NCBI GenBank assembly: GCA_016722075.1
Contig: JADKGW010000001.1
Span: forward strand, 2,480,001 to 2,544,000
Direction of reading: 5' to 3'
Length of the DNA: 64,000 nt
From: Candidatus Kouleothrix ribensis
Lineage (GTDB): Bacteria > Chloroflexota > Chloroflexia > Chloroflexales > Roseiflexaceae
A program made the position numbers and the translations under genes. Shown piece after piece: positions 44,870 to 53,340 of this stretch (positions within the stretch are counted from its first letter, which is position 1; each line of letters opens with the position of its first letter). The notes beneath the pieces were generated by a model that saw only the letters and a program-made list of their open reading frames with translations, was not told the origin of the DNA and searched no databases.

Positions 44870-46549
44870 CTAACGCCAGCCGAACGCATCCACGCGGTCG
44901 GCGGCCAGCCGGCCCAGCAGCACCTTGTACGGTGCGGGGTTGTTCGGGTGCAGCTCGAAGCGCGCACGCTCGAACCATTGCACCAGCAGCGTCTCGCCGT
45001 TCGGTAGCGGCTCGTAGGCCGCCGGCCCGATCGGGTAGCCCCACAGCGCCAATGACTCGCGCTCACTCACCCCGGCGTCGCCGAACTCGAGCCCGTGCGT
45101 GCGCCAGTACTCCCAGAACTCCGGCGCAATCGCCTGGCCGGTGGCTGCGAAGTAGTGTGGTGCTGCTGGGTTGGCCTTGGGCAGCGCCTGCCAATCGCGG
45201 CCCTGTGCGGCCAGCGCCTCGGCGCCCAGCCGGCCCAGCAGCACCTCGTAGGGCGTGCCGGCGTGCTCGGGGTGGTACTCGAAGCGCTGGCGCTCGAAGT
45301 ATTGCACACCATACGCCTGGGTGGCGCCCGGCGCCTTCTGGATGAACTCTTCGGTCAATGCATAGCCGAACACCGGCAGCCCGCCGTTGTGGTTCCAGTA
45401 GGCCTGGAAGGCCCCACCAAGCGAGTGCCCGGTTTCGGGGAAGAAACCCCGCCCGCCCAGCAGCGGGTCGTTGGCGGCGCGCGGCGCGGCCGGCAGCAGC
45501 TCGGCGATCGGCCGGGTACGGACGCTCCAGACGTTAGCCTGACCATCGGAGAACCAGGCCAGCACGCCGCCCCCGGCATGGGGCGCAGCATCGGTGCGCA
45601 CCAGCCGATCGATCACAAACGCGCTATCGCTGCGCGGGTCGTAGCCCCACACGCTCGGGTCGAACTGCCCGATCCAGAAGGCGAAGCGGCCATCGAATGT
45701 GTTACCGCGATTATGCTGCGGCCCGCTGGTGCTCGACGCACCACTGGCCAGGTTCAGCAGCACCAGCTGGCCGGCCTGGTTGGTGTAGGCCAGCGTGTCG
45801 CCGGCGAGATCAGGGCTGTTTATCGCATAGGTGCTGTCGCAGCCCAGGCTATCGACTCGGCGCGGTGTGCCGCCGCTCAGCGGCAGGGTGTAAATATCCC
45901 AGCAGGGCGGGCTGCTTTCGCCCTTAGTATAGGCGCCCTGTAGCCAGACCACCCAGCGCGCGCTCAGGCGCACGCCACCGATCAGGTAGTCGCGCGTTGG
46001 CCCGATCTCGGCCAGCGCAACCGGGTCGGCCAGCGTGCTGAGATTACGCAGCATCAGTTTAGCCGGCGGCCCATCCTGTGCGCCGCCCCAGCCCAGGCCG
46101 GCCCACCACACCACGTTATCACCCGCAATCGCCGGCATGGCGGCGCGCTCGTCGCTGACCGTGATCGTCTCGCCGCTGCGCAGGTTGCGCGCGCGCAGTG
46201 CCGGCGCCGCGCTGGCCGGCGAGTCGACCCACACCAGCGTGCCGGAGTCGAGGTCGAAGCCCGGTGCGAGCGGCCCGGCGTAATCGGAATAGTTCAGATC
46301 GCCGCCGAGCTGTGTTGGTGAGCCACCTAGCGGTGCCACGTACAGCTGGGCGAAGCGCGAGAAGCGGCTTGGCTGGGTTACCTCCGACCATGCCACGAAC
46401 GTGCCGTCGGTACGTACCTGGCCGGGCTGGCCGGCCGGCCCGCGCGCGATATCGGCGGCTGCGGGGGCGGCCCGCACCGGCACGAGTGGCAGCAGCAGCG
46501 CCAGGCCGCATGCCAGGCCGGTTAGCGCAATGCGTATGGTAGGCTTCAT
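44870..46549 (-). CDS. secreted beta-propeller protein with two Chloroflexi-type C-terminal domains
   Basis: Exported protein, 559 aa, signal peptide IRIALTGLACGLALLLPLVP up to VRAAPA. Residues about 35-350 contain TolB-like propeller blades with DGTFVAWSEV, SGTLVWVDSP, DNVVWWAGLG and GGVLAWFSDG. Two copies of one domain follow: FFPETGHSLGGAFQAYWNHN...YFERQRFEYHPE...EVLLGRLG and YFAATGQAIAPEFWEYWRTH...WFERARFELHPN...KVLLGRLA. I know this domain mainly from secreted Chloroflexota proteins; its function is unknown (possibly wall or glycan binding). AAAGGAGCATTCA selects the ATG at 46549. Confidence 0.8.
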   Translation of the reverse strand: MKPTIRIALTGLACGLALLLPLVPVRAAPAAADIARGPAGQPGQVRTDGTFVAWSEVTQPSRFSRFAQLYVAPLGGSPTQLGGDLNYSDYAGPLAPGFDLDSGTLVWVDSPASAAPALRARNLRSGETITVSDERAAMPAIAGDNVVWWAGLGWGGAQDGPPAKLMLRNLSTLADPVALAEIGPTRDYLIGGVRLSARWVVWLQGAYTKGESSPPCWDIYTLPLSGGTPRRVDSLGCDSTYAINSPDLAGDTLAYTNQAGQLVLLNLASGASSTSGPQHNRGNTFDGRFAFWIGQFDPSVWGYDPRSDSAFVIDRLVRTDAAPHAGGGVLAWFSDGQANVWSVRTRPIAELLPAAPRAANDPLLGGRGFFPETGHSLGGAFQAYWNHNGGLPVFGYALTEEFIQKAPGATQAYGVQYFERQRFEYHPEHAGTPYEVLLGRLGAEALAAQGRDWQALPKANPAAPHYFAATGQAIAPEFWEYWRTHGLEFGDAGVSERESLALWGYPIGPAAYEPLPNGETLLVQWFERARFELHPNNPAPYKVLLGRLAADRVDAFGWR

Positions 46550-46750
46550 TGAATGCTCCTTTCGCATCAAAAACCACAGCTTCAGCATAGAGTGCGCGGC
46601 GCTGATCGGGTATGGGCGTGTGCTGACGGGTGGGTGATTCGCCGCTGAAAGCTGGATCATCTCGATTCAGGCGCCCGCGCGAAACCAGCCGGAGCCTATG
46701 CGCCCTGGGCATGGTCGCGATCCGATAAGATTACATTTGCGTCATAATCT

Positions 46751-46779
46751 TTGACAAATTAACAAAAGGTTACTATAAT
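46751..46779 (+). promoter_or_regulatory. perfect consensus sigma70 promoter
   Basis: TTGACA (46751-46756), 17 bp of AT-rich spacer, TATAAT (46774-46779): twelve of twelve consensus positions. No coding sequence begins within 590 bases downstream. Confidence 0.9.
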
Positions 46780-46785
46780 CAGGCC

Positions 46786-47269
46786 ATCGTAGGGGTATTA
46801 AATACATAATCTGGGCTTAAGTTCAAAGGCCGATCGCAGGCAGTATTGCACAACCATGTGCATCTTTAGCATAAGGTGCGGCATGATCGGGCAGCTGCTA
46901 TGATCACTGGTTGTGGTGTGGCGCAACTCGTTTGTCGCTGGCGAATGACCTTTTACCCACTATTCCGCTATCAGCCCGCTTGAGCGGGCGGCGCGCGGTA
47001 GCGCGGTGGCTGCGGCCCGCGCAATCAGCGAGCGGATTACGCTGTAAATTCTCATGAGCCTGGTCGCCGGGCGAGTGCCGTTTGTGTGAGCAGTGTGGCT
47101 CGCGCTCGTGGTTTGCCGGTCGATTGGTTTACCCCTGGCGGGTGCATCGGTTGGCTAAGTACGATTTGCGGCCAAATTGTGTGCTACTGAACCTATGTTG
47201 CCGATACACCTACCTGTTATGTTGCCGATAGCGCCCGACGCCTATGCTGTGATAGGGTCGGCTTTTTAT
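46786..47269 (+). ncRNA. candidate non-coding RNA or long attenuated leader ahead of the M6 protease
   Basis: The region between a perfect promoter and a strong intrinsic terminator (about 484 bases) contains no credible reading frame. It does contain hairpins such as GCCCGCT-TG-AGCGGGC (46974-46989) and a 13-bp direct repeat TATGTTGCCGATA at 47194-47206 and 47218-47230. I do not see hallmarks of tmRNA, RNase P RNA, 6S RNA or a named riboswitch. It may be a stand-alone RNA or a conditional terminator controlling the M6 gene that starts 115 bases later. Confidence 0.5.
47232..47269 (+). terminator. strong intrinsic terminator
   Basis: GCCCGACGCCTAT (47232-47245 region) pairs with ATAGGGTCGGC (47252-47262) with small bulges around a GCTGTG loop, followed directly by TTTTTATT. 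Confidence 0.8.
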
Positions 47270-47384
47270 TGCTCTATAGCCGAAGGAGGGAGCACTGAAC
47301 AGACGAGCCCGCACAACCTACGACCCATAATATGGGCCATTGTCGACGCACAATTGCATCTCGTATGAAGGAAGGGCATTGAGT

Positions 47385-49802
47385 ATGTTTCTTAGACGAA
47401 GAACGCGGCTCGGCATCCTGTTCTCACTGGCAGTGATGGTGAGCCTGCTGGCACCATCGGCCTTTGCGGCACCGCGCGTTCCGGTTCCTGGCGACAAAGA
47501 CAACCAAGGCCTGAGCGATAACCTGAAAGGCCCGCTCAGCGCACGCCAGGCGACACTGCGCCAGGCAGCGCTCCAGGCACGGCTGCGCGGCCAGGCCAAC
47601 GGCAACGTGGTTCAGGTGGCCAAGGGCAAGTATGTCGAGCTGGCGCGCGAGAAGACCGATAAGATCTTCGTGATCATCGCCGAGTTCGGCAACACGCGCC
47701 ACGCAGCCTACCCCGACACCAACCCCGACGGCACGCCGGCCAGCGATGCGCTGACTTTCGATGGCCCGCTGCACAATAAGATCCCGGCGCCGGATCGCAA
47801 GAAGGACAACTCGACGCTGTGGCAGGCCGATTTCAACACCGCGCACTACCAGAATATGTATTTCAATCGCCTGGCCGGCTACTACGAGTCGCAGTCGTCG
47901 GGCCGCTACTCGGTTGAGGGCAGCGTCACCGAGTGGGTCAAGGTGCCGTTCAACGAGGCACGCTACGGCCGCAACTTCTGCGGCAACATTACGTGTAACA
48001 ACACCTGGTTCCTGATCCGCGACGCCATGGCCTTCTGGGTGCAAGATCAGCTGGCCGCCGGCAAGACTCTGGCCGAGATCACCGCCTACCTGAAGACCTT
48101 CGACGTGTGGGATCGCTACGACTACGACGGCGACGGCAACTTCGACGAGCCCGACGGCTATATCGATCACTTCCAGATCGTGCATGCCGGCGGCGACGAG
48201 GCGGCCGGCGACCCGCAGCAGGGCACCGATGCGATCTGGTCGCACCGCTGGTACGCGCAGATCAATCCGTTCGGCACCACCGGCCCGGCCGGCCTGGCAC
48301 CGTTCGGTGGCGTCAACGCCGGCCAGGGCGGCATTTCGTCGGGCGTGACCATCCCCGCAAACCCGACCGATGTGTGGGTTGGCGATTACACCATCCAGCC
48401 CGAGAACGGCGGCCTGGGCGTGTTCGTGCATGAGTATGGCCACGACCTTGGCCTGCCCGACCTGTACGACACCTCGGGCAACACCGGCGGCGCCGAGAAC
48501 TCGACTGGCTTCTGGACGCTCATGAGCTCGGGCGCGAACATCGGCAAGGGCGGCCGCGACGGCATTGGCGACAACCCGACCGACCTGGGCGCCTGGGAGA
48601 AGTTCCAGCTGGGCTGGCTCGGCTGCACCACCTGCCCCGGCGGCCGCTTCTACGATGTCGCCTTCGCCGGCCAGAAGTCGAAGCACACACTCGGACCGGC
48701 CAACCACGCCAGCACTAACGCTCAGGCGCTGTTCGTGGTGCTGCCCGACAAGCAGGTCGATGTCAATATCGGCGCGCCGTTCGCTGGCAGCAAGTTCTAC
48801 TACAGCGGCGCCGGCGATGATCTCGACAATGTGATGTATAAGCAGGTGACGCTGCCGGCCAACGCTACGCTGACGGCCAAGGTGCGCTACCAGATCGAGC
48901 AAGACTGGGACTACGCCTATGTCGTCGTTTCGACTGACAACGGCACAACCTGGACCGGCGTGCCAACCAACCTTTCGGCCACCACCGACCCGAATGGCCA
49001 GAACTTTGGTAATGGCATCACCGGCAACAGCGGCGGCAATTGGGTCGATCTGAGTGCCAACCTGTCGGCATTCAGCGGTAGCGTGCTGCTTGGTTTCCGC
49101 TACTGGACCGACGGCGCAGCGACTGAACCGGGCATCTCGATCGATGAGATCTCGATCGCCGGCGGCCCGGCCGATGGCGCCGAGGCCGATGGCGGCTGGA
49201 CGTATGACCCGGCCACCGGTGGGTTCCGCACAACCGGCGGGATCGAGACCAGCTTCTACTTCAACGCCTACGTGGCCGAGAACCGTGGCTACCGTGGCTA
49301 CGACAAGTCGCTGCGCACGGCCTACAACTTCGGCTTCGCGAACACGCGGCCCGATTGGGTTGAGTTCTACCGCTACCAGGACGGCCTGCTGATCAGCTAC
49401 TGGGACGATTCGTTCACCGACAACAACGTGGGCGATCACCCCGGCGGTGGCCTGGTGCTGCCGATCGACGCGCATCCCAAGCCGCTGCACTGGTCGGATG
49501 GCACGCTCATGCGCCAGCGCATCCAGACCTACGACTCGACCTTCGGGTTCGATCGCACCGACAAGATCACCCTGCACAAGGACAGCGTCGCGACGACAGT
49601 CAAGTCGCAGCGTGCGGTGTCGGTGTTCGACGATCTGAAGACCTGGTGGTACGCCAGCGATAGCCATGATCCGCTGAGCCACGGCCGCTACCAGGTGGGC
49701 TGGACGAGTGTGAACGTGCCGAAGACTGGCACGCAGATCCGGATCAAGTCGGTCAAGTCCGATGGCAACATCATCGAGGTTGAGGTTCGGCCCTCGAATT
49801 AG
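47385..49802 (+). CDS. secreted M6-family metalloprotease (immune inhibitor A-like)
   Basis: Exported zinc protease, 805 aa. Signal peptide: RRRTRLGILFSLAVMVSLLA...FA. The propeptide-like start is followed by KIFVIIAEFGNTRHAAYPDT and AHYQNMYFNRLAGYYESQSS, typical of M6 enzymes. The zinc site is FVHEYGHDLGLPDLYDTSG (about residue 348, HExxH...D). After the catalytic domain come VVLPDKQVDVNIGAPFAGSK and a beta-sandwich with WDYAYVVVSTDNGTTWTGVP, as in the C-terminal part of InhA. It probably digests extracellular protein. GGAAGG upstream fits the ATG at 47385; the in-frame ATG at 47340 would spoil the signal peptide. Confidence 0.92.
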   Translation: MFLRRRTRLGILFSLAVMVSLLAPSAFAAPRVPVPGDKDNQGLSDNLKGPLSARQATLRQAALQARLRGQANGNVVQVAKGKYVELAREKTDKIFVIIAEFGNTRHAAYPDTNPDGTPASDALTFDGPLHNKIPAPDRKKDNSTLWQADFNTAHYQNMYFNRLAGYYESQSSGRYSVEGSVTEWVKVPFNEARYGRNFCGNITCNNTWFLIRDAMAFWVQDQLAAGKTLAEITAYLKTFDVWDRYDYDGDGNFDEPDGYIDHFQIVHAGGDEAAGDPQQGTDAIWSHRWYAQINPFGTTGPAGLAPFGGVNAGQGGISSGVTIPANPTDVWVGDYTIQPENGGLGVFVHEYGHDLGLPDLYDTSGNTGGAENSTGFWTLMSSGANIGKGGRDGIGDNPTDLGAWEKFQLGWLGCTTCPGGRFYDVAFAGQKSKHTLGPANHASTNAQALFVVLPDKQVDVNIGAPFAGSKFYYSGAGDDLDNVMYKQVTLPANATLTAKVRYQIEQDWDYAYVVVSTDNGTTWTGVPTNLSATTDPNGQNFGNGITGNSGGNWVDLSANLSAFSGSVLLGFRYWTDGAATEPGISIDEISIAGGPADGAEADGGWTYDPATGGFRTTGGIETSFYFNAYVAENRGYRGYDKSLRTAYNFGFANTRPDWVEFYRYQDGLLISYWDDSFTDNNVGDHPGGGLVLPIDAHPKPLHWSDGTLMRQRIQTYDSTFGFDRTDKITLHKDSVATTVKSQRAVSVFDDLKTWWYASDSHDPLSHGRYQVGWTSVNVPKTGTQIRIKSVKSDGNIIEVEVRPSN

Positions 49803-49839
49803 CACACTGGCGCGCTTGCGCATCAGAAAGCCGGGCCTT

Positions 49840-49871
49840 GCCCCCGCTCCCATTCCGGGAGCGGGGGCATT
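49840..49871 (+). terminator. intrinsic terminator after the M6 protease
   Basis: GCCCCCGCTCCC (49840-49851), loop ATTCC, GGGAGCGGGGGC (49857-49868), then ATTTGTTGG. A close copy, including flanking CCTTG and TTGTTGGCG, follows the Ig-like protein at 63143-63187. Confidence 0.8.
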
Positions 49872-49953
49872 TGTTGGCGTGCGATTGAGCAGGCGCATCA
49901 ACGCCCGCTGATACAGTCGCACGCGAAGCTCAGCGAGTCGATGGCCGCAGCAC

Positions 49954-50754
49954 TCACTGCCCCAGCTGAATCGTAAACTCCAGCTCTTGCGTTGCTATCT
50001 GCCCACTCTGGCTGCGCGTGGTGGTGGCCAGCCGGTAGCTCGCGCCGTCTTCGAGCGCCGCGCCGCCGGGCCACTGGTTGCCGTGCTCGGAGAAGCGCCA
50101 GACATTGCAATCTTGCCCGTTGTCGCCGCCACCGAATGCGCAGTACAGCGCATTGCGCTCGGTGCGCTCGTACACCAGCTCGCCGCCGGGGCCGTAGACC
50201 TGGAACGTGACGCTGGCGATGCCGTCGCCGTTATTCGGCCCTGCGGCCGGGTCGTTCGCAAGCACCTGGAATGCCAGCTCGTCGCCGTAGATCGTGTCGG
50301 TTGGAATGGTGTTCGAGATCAGCGGCTCGAGCGTGGGTGTGGGCGGCGCGTTCGAGATCAGCGGCTCAAGCGTGGGCGTGGGTGCTACGTCGGGCGTGGC
50401 GCTCGGCGCGGCCGTGGGCGCCGCTTCGGGCGTGGGTGTGGGTGCGGCCGGCTCGGTTGGCGCGACCGCCGCTACGGTGGGCGCCTCGGCCGTGGGTGCT
50501 GCGGTAACCAGCACAGTAACCACAATCGGCGCGGGGGTCGGCTGGTTGGCAAACGAGTCGAGGCTGCATGCACCCAGCGCCAGCCCTACCAGCATCATCA
50601 CACCCATGTCTAATATAACCTGGCGCACATTCGGTGCTGGATCCAGTCGGCAGCCGGTAGTCGGCACTATCGCTGCAGGCTGCCGCCTGCGTACCGCATA
50701 CTGCCGGCCAACCCGAAGCGGATTGCTGTCGACCTGTACTCGTCTCGCGCGCAT
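49954..50754 (-). CDS. lipoprotein-like exported protein, Pro/Thr-rich
   Basis: The central feature is GVMMLVGLALGACSLDSFAN, a lipoprotein signal with LGAC lipobox. About 70 residues of Ala/Pro/Thr tether follow, including a duplicated PTPTLEPLISN, then a C-terminal beta domain (GIASVTFQVYGPGGELVYER, CNVWRFSEHGNQWPGGAALE). A strong GGAGGAG site is 7 bases before the ATG at 50754, but this gives 49 residues ahead of the signal. Internal ATGs at 50607 and 50598 give a normal signal peptide with weaker sites, so the start is unresolved. The function is unknown; probably a surface protein. Confidence 0.65.
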   Translation of the reverse strand: MRARRVQVDSNPLRVGRQYAVRRRQPAAIVPTTGCRLDPAPNVRQVILDMGVMMLVGLALGACSLDSFANQPTPAPIVVTVLVTAAPTAEAPTVAAVAPTEPAAPTPTPEAAPTAAPSATPDVAPTPTLEPLISNAPPTPTLEPLISNTIPTDTIYGDELAFQVLANDPAAGPNNGDGIASVTFQVYGPGGELVYERTERNALYCAFGGGDNGQDCNVWRFSEHGNQWPGGAALEDGASYRLATTTRSQSGQIATQELEFTIQLGQ

Positions 50755-50876
50755 GGCTCAACTCCTCCATCCTACGTTCTCAAACTGGCTTGTGCCGCTG
50801 AGAGTAGTAGGCGTATGTGGTTGGTTTGCCTGCGGCCGCATAGCGCGGTTGCCAGCCAGCACATCGGGCTAGGCAG

Positions 50877-52460
50877 CTATTGGGTCATGCGTGCCAGCGC
50901 CGCAGCCGCGCTCTCGGCGCGCGGCCCGCAGGTGACATCGACGATCTGGCGCTTAAGAAACAGGTCGCCAGGGTCGGCCTGGCTGGCTGCGATGCACTGG
51001 CGATACGCATCGACGGCCTGCTGGAACATGGCGCGCGCGGCAGGTGCCTGCCCGCTGGTGCGCGCCAGCATCTGGGCGCGCTGGTGTGCGATCAGCCCAT
51101 GCACCATAGCCGCCACGCCGCGGAAGCGATTCTGCTCAGGCAGAATGAGCTGGTCGGCAGCCTGGGCCGCGCGATCGGCAGCCCCGAGCGCCGCCTCGGC
51201 CGCCGGCAGATCGGGGGTAGCCTGGGCCAGCAGCCCCTCGGCCTGTAGGCGATAGGCCAGCGCCAGCGCCAGCCGCGCCTCGGCCTCGGCGGCCTGATCG
51301 GCGCTGGCCTGCGCCGCCGCCACGGCTGCCTGATAGGTAGTGAGCGCCTGGCCTAGCTCAGGGCTTTGGGTGCGCAGCTCGGGCGTGCGCTGCTGGGCCA
51401 GGTGGAAGTACACGCCACCCAGTGTCGTGAGCGCGCGGGCGTAGCGCGGGTTCAGAGCGAGCGCGCGCTCAAGCGCGGCGCGGGCCATGTCGAGCTGCCC
51501 GGCGCGCTCGTTCGCGGGCGTGGCTGCGTCCTGGAACAGCAAAAAGTGCTCGCGCCCGATCAAGTAATACACCAGGTCGCCGCCGTTATCGGCCGTGGCC
51601 GCGCCCTCCTCGGCGCCCAGGTAGGCCAGCGCGTCGTTGAATACGCCCAGCGCCTTGCGCAAGTTCGCGATGTAGCTTGGGGCGTCGGCCAGCTCGTAGC
51701 GCAGCCCGACGATCAGCTTGGCCACCAGCGTGGTGCGCACTCGCAGCGGCGCGTTCACCGAGCCCTGCACATCGCTCAGCGGCAGCACCACCGGCAGCGG
51801 GCCGCCCAGCCGGTCGAAGCGCTGCAGCTCAGCGAAGTTGCCCATATCGCGCTCGCGGTTGGGGTTGTGCTCGCACAGGCTGAGCCGCAGCAGCGCCGGG
51901 CTGGGGCGCGTGTCGAGCTCGCCGTACACGATGATCTGCGCGCCCACCGCAGTCGCGCGTGCGCAGGCGTCCTGCCAGCGATCTTGCGCAGTGGCGCCCA
52001 CCGCCATGCCGATCGTCGTGCGCTTCTCGAGCAGGCCCATGCTGTCGTGCCAGACCTGCCCGTAGTAGTCGGGCGCCAGCCGGCGCACTTCGTCGCGCAC
52101 GGTCGCGAATAGCGTCCGCCCGATCAGGTCGGTGTCGGCGCTGGTGTGCATACGCCCGTCGGCGTCGACCCGGCCAAACTGCGCGATGGCGATATTCACA
52201 TACCCAGGCGGCATGGTCGCGGGCACCAGGTAGAGCCACAGGCCCAGCGTGGCGCTCAGCAGCGCGGCGACCAGCGCGATCACCACTGGCAGCGCCGGCA
52301 CCACCAGCGTGCCGATCCGCAGAATATTCTTGCCCACCACTACATCGCGCGCACCGGCGCCGATAGTCGCAACGATCACGTCGGCGCTACGGCCAGGCAG
52401 GCGCTGGCGCAGGCGCTGCCACCACGAGTGGTTGGGCGGCGGGCGCTGCATCGGCGTCAC
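50877..52460 (-). CDS. membrane-anchored TPR protein with GAGAxxVxxGKxI motif
   Basis: Protein of 527 aa. Residues 25-47 carry SADVIVATIGAGARDVVVGK followed by NILRIG. One membrane helix follows (VVPALPVVIALVAALLSATL...YLVP, about 52-80). Next is a TolB-N-like segment YVNIAIAQFGRVDADGRMHT and AQIIVYGELDTRP, then TPR-like helices to the end (ARAALERALALNPRYARALT). Topology should place the motif inside and the TPR outside. The GTG start overlaps the upstream stop (GTGA), so it is translationally coupled to the next gene, which carries the same motif. I do not recognise a named family. Confidence 0.7.
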   Translation of the reverse strand: MTPMQRPPPNHSWWQRLRQRLPGRSADVIVATIGAGARDVVVGKNILRIGTLVVPALPVVIALVAALLSATLGLWLYLVPATMPPGYVNIAIAQFGRVDADGRMHTSADTDLIGRTLFATVRDEVRRLAPDYYGQVWHDSMGLLEKRTTIGMAVGATAQDRWQDACARATAVGAQIIVYGELDTRPSPALLRLSLCEHNPNRERDMGNFAELQRFDRLGGPLPVVLPLSDVQGSVNAPLRVRTTLVAKLIVGLRYELADAPSYIANLRKALGVFNDALAYLGAEEGAATADNGGDLVYYLIGREHFLLFQDAATPANERAGQLDMARAALERALALNPRYARALTTLGGVYFHLAQQRTPELRTQSPELGQALTTYQAAVAAAQASADQAAEAEARLALALAYRLQAEGLLAQATPDLPAAEAALGAADRAAQAADQLILPEQNRFRGVAAMVHGLIAHQRAQMLARTSGQAPAARAMFQQAVDAYRQCIAASQADPGDLFLKRQIVDVTCGPRAESAAAALARMTQ

Positions 52461-53143
52461 GCTCCGAATCGGCGCTGTAGCCAGCCGCTGAGATCCGCAT
52501 CGGCCCGGCCCAGCACGCGCCGCACGGCCGGCGCCGCGAACAGCGCGGCCAGGGCCTCGCGCAGCGGCGGCAGGTTGTCGAGCAGCCAGCCGCCAACTTG
52601 CGACACAGTGCTGGCGCTAGGCGTCGCGCGCGGGTCGAGCTTGCGCAGCTCGCCGGCCAGCAACCCGAGCTGGAACTCGGCCATGCCGATCAACGTCGCG
52701 TCGAGGCCGGCGGCGGCCAGCTCGTGCTCGCAGCGCTGCAGCAGTGCATCGATCGCGTGGCGATCATCGCCGGGCGTGCCGGGGCTGCCCAGCACCTGGG
52801 TGATCTGCTTGCCGATTGCCACGCCCTGCGCGCCGGCGCCGACCGTGCCGATGATCACGTCGCCGCTGGCAGCCACTGCGCTCGGCGGCGCGCCGGCCGG
52901 CCCAGGCGCCACAGGTGGCGCCTCGCTCGACTGATCGTTTGGCAGGTCGTCGACGGTCACGCCCCAGTCGCGCAGCGCCACCTTGGCCTGCGCGATCGAC
53001 GCGCGGGCCTCGGCGATGCCGATCAGCACCCCCGCCGGCGCATACACGCCCAGCTTGGCCTGCTGCTCGAGCAAGATGCCAAGCGTCTGCCGGTGCGTAC
53101 GCAGCAACACCTGCATGGTATTGATATCATCCTGGCTGGGCAT
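52457..53143 (-). CDS. effector-associated-domain-like protein with GAGAxxVxxGKxI motif
   Basis: Protein of 228 aa. Residues 10-65 (LLRTHRQTLGILLEQQAKLG...GIAEARASIAQAKVALRDWG, VTVDDLPND) look like the N-terminal helical modules that precede NACHT, TIR, CHAT or caspase domains in Chloroflexota and Cyanobacteria. A Pro/Ala linker follows, then GDVIIGTVGAGAQGVAIGKQ (about 93-112), and a helical C-terminal domain of about 100 residues of unknown fold. AAAGGTGCCGAT sets the ATG at 53143. It overlaps its partner by 4 bases. It lacks any enzymatic domain, so it may be an adaptor. The function is inferred, not shown. Confidence 0.65.
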   Translation of the reverse strand: MPSQDDINTMQVLLRTHRQTLGILLEQQAKLGVYAPAGVLIGIAEARASIAQAKVALRDWGVTVDDLPNDQSSEAPPVAPGPAGAPPSAVAASGDVIIGTVGAGAQGVAIGKQITQVLGSPGTPGDDRHAIDALLQRCEHELAAAGLDATLIGMAEFQLGLLAGELRKLDPRATPSASTVSQVGGWLLDNLPPLREALAALFAAPAVRRVLGRADADLSGWLQRRFGA

Positions 53144-53340
53144 ATCGGCACCTTTACAGCGATTCGGGTCGGCCGCGCCATTGTAGCACAGGCACGGCGC
53201 CGGCAAGCACGTGCGGCCTGCTCGCCGCGCACTGAAATCCGGCTATAATAGGGAGCGTGCTGCGCATGGCGCGGCGCCTCTACCTATAGAACGTTCACCA
53301 GCCGCCGATTGGTGCGCGGCGGGCCGCAATAAGGAAACGC

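Noticed and set aside
46735..46760. Divergent minus-strand promoter (TTGTCA...TAATCT) for the beta-propeller gene
   Set aside because: Spacing and hexamers are only moderate, and they overlap the perfect plus-strand promoter; not strong enough to list.
47177..47368. 63-aa ORF within the M6 leader
   Set aside because: It spans the terminator and has no ribosome site or recognisable composition.
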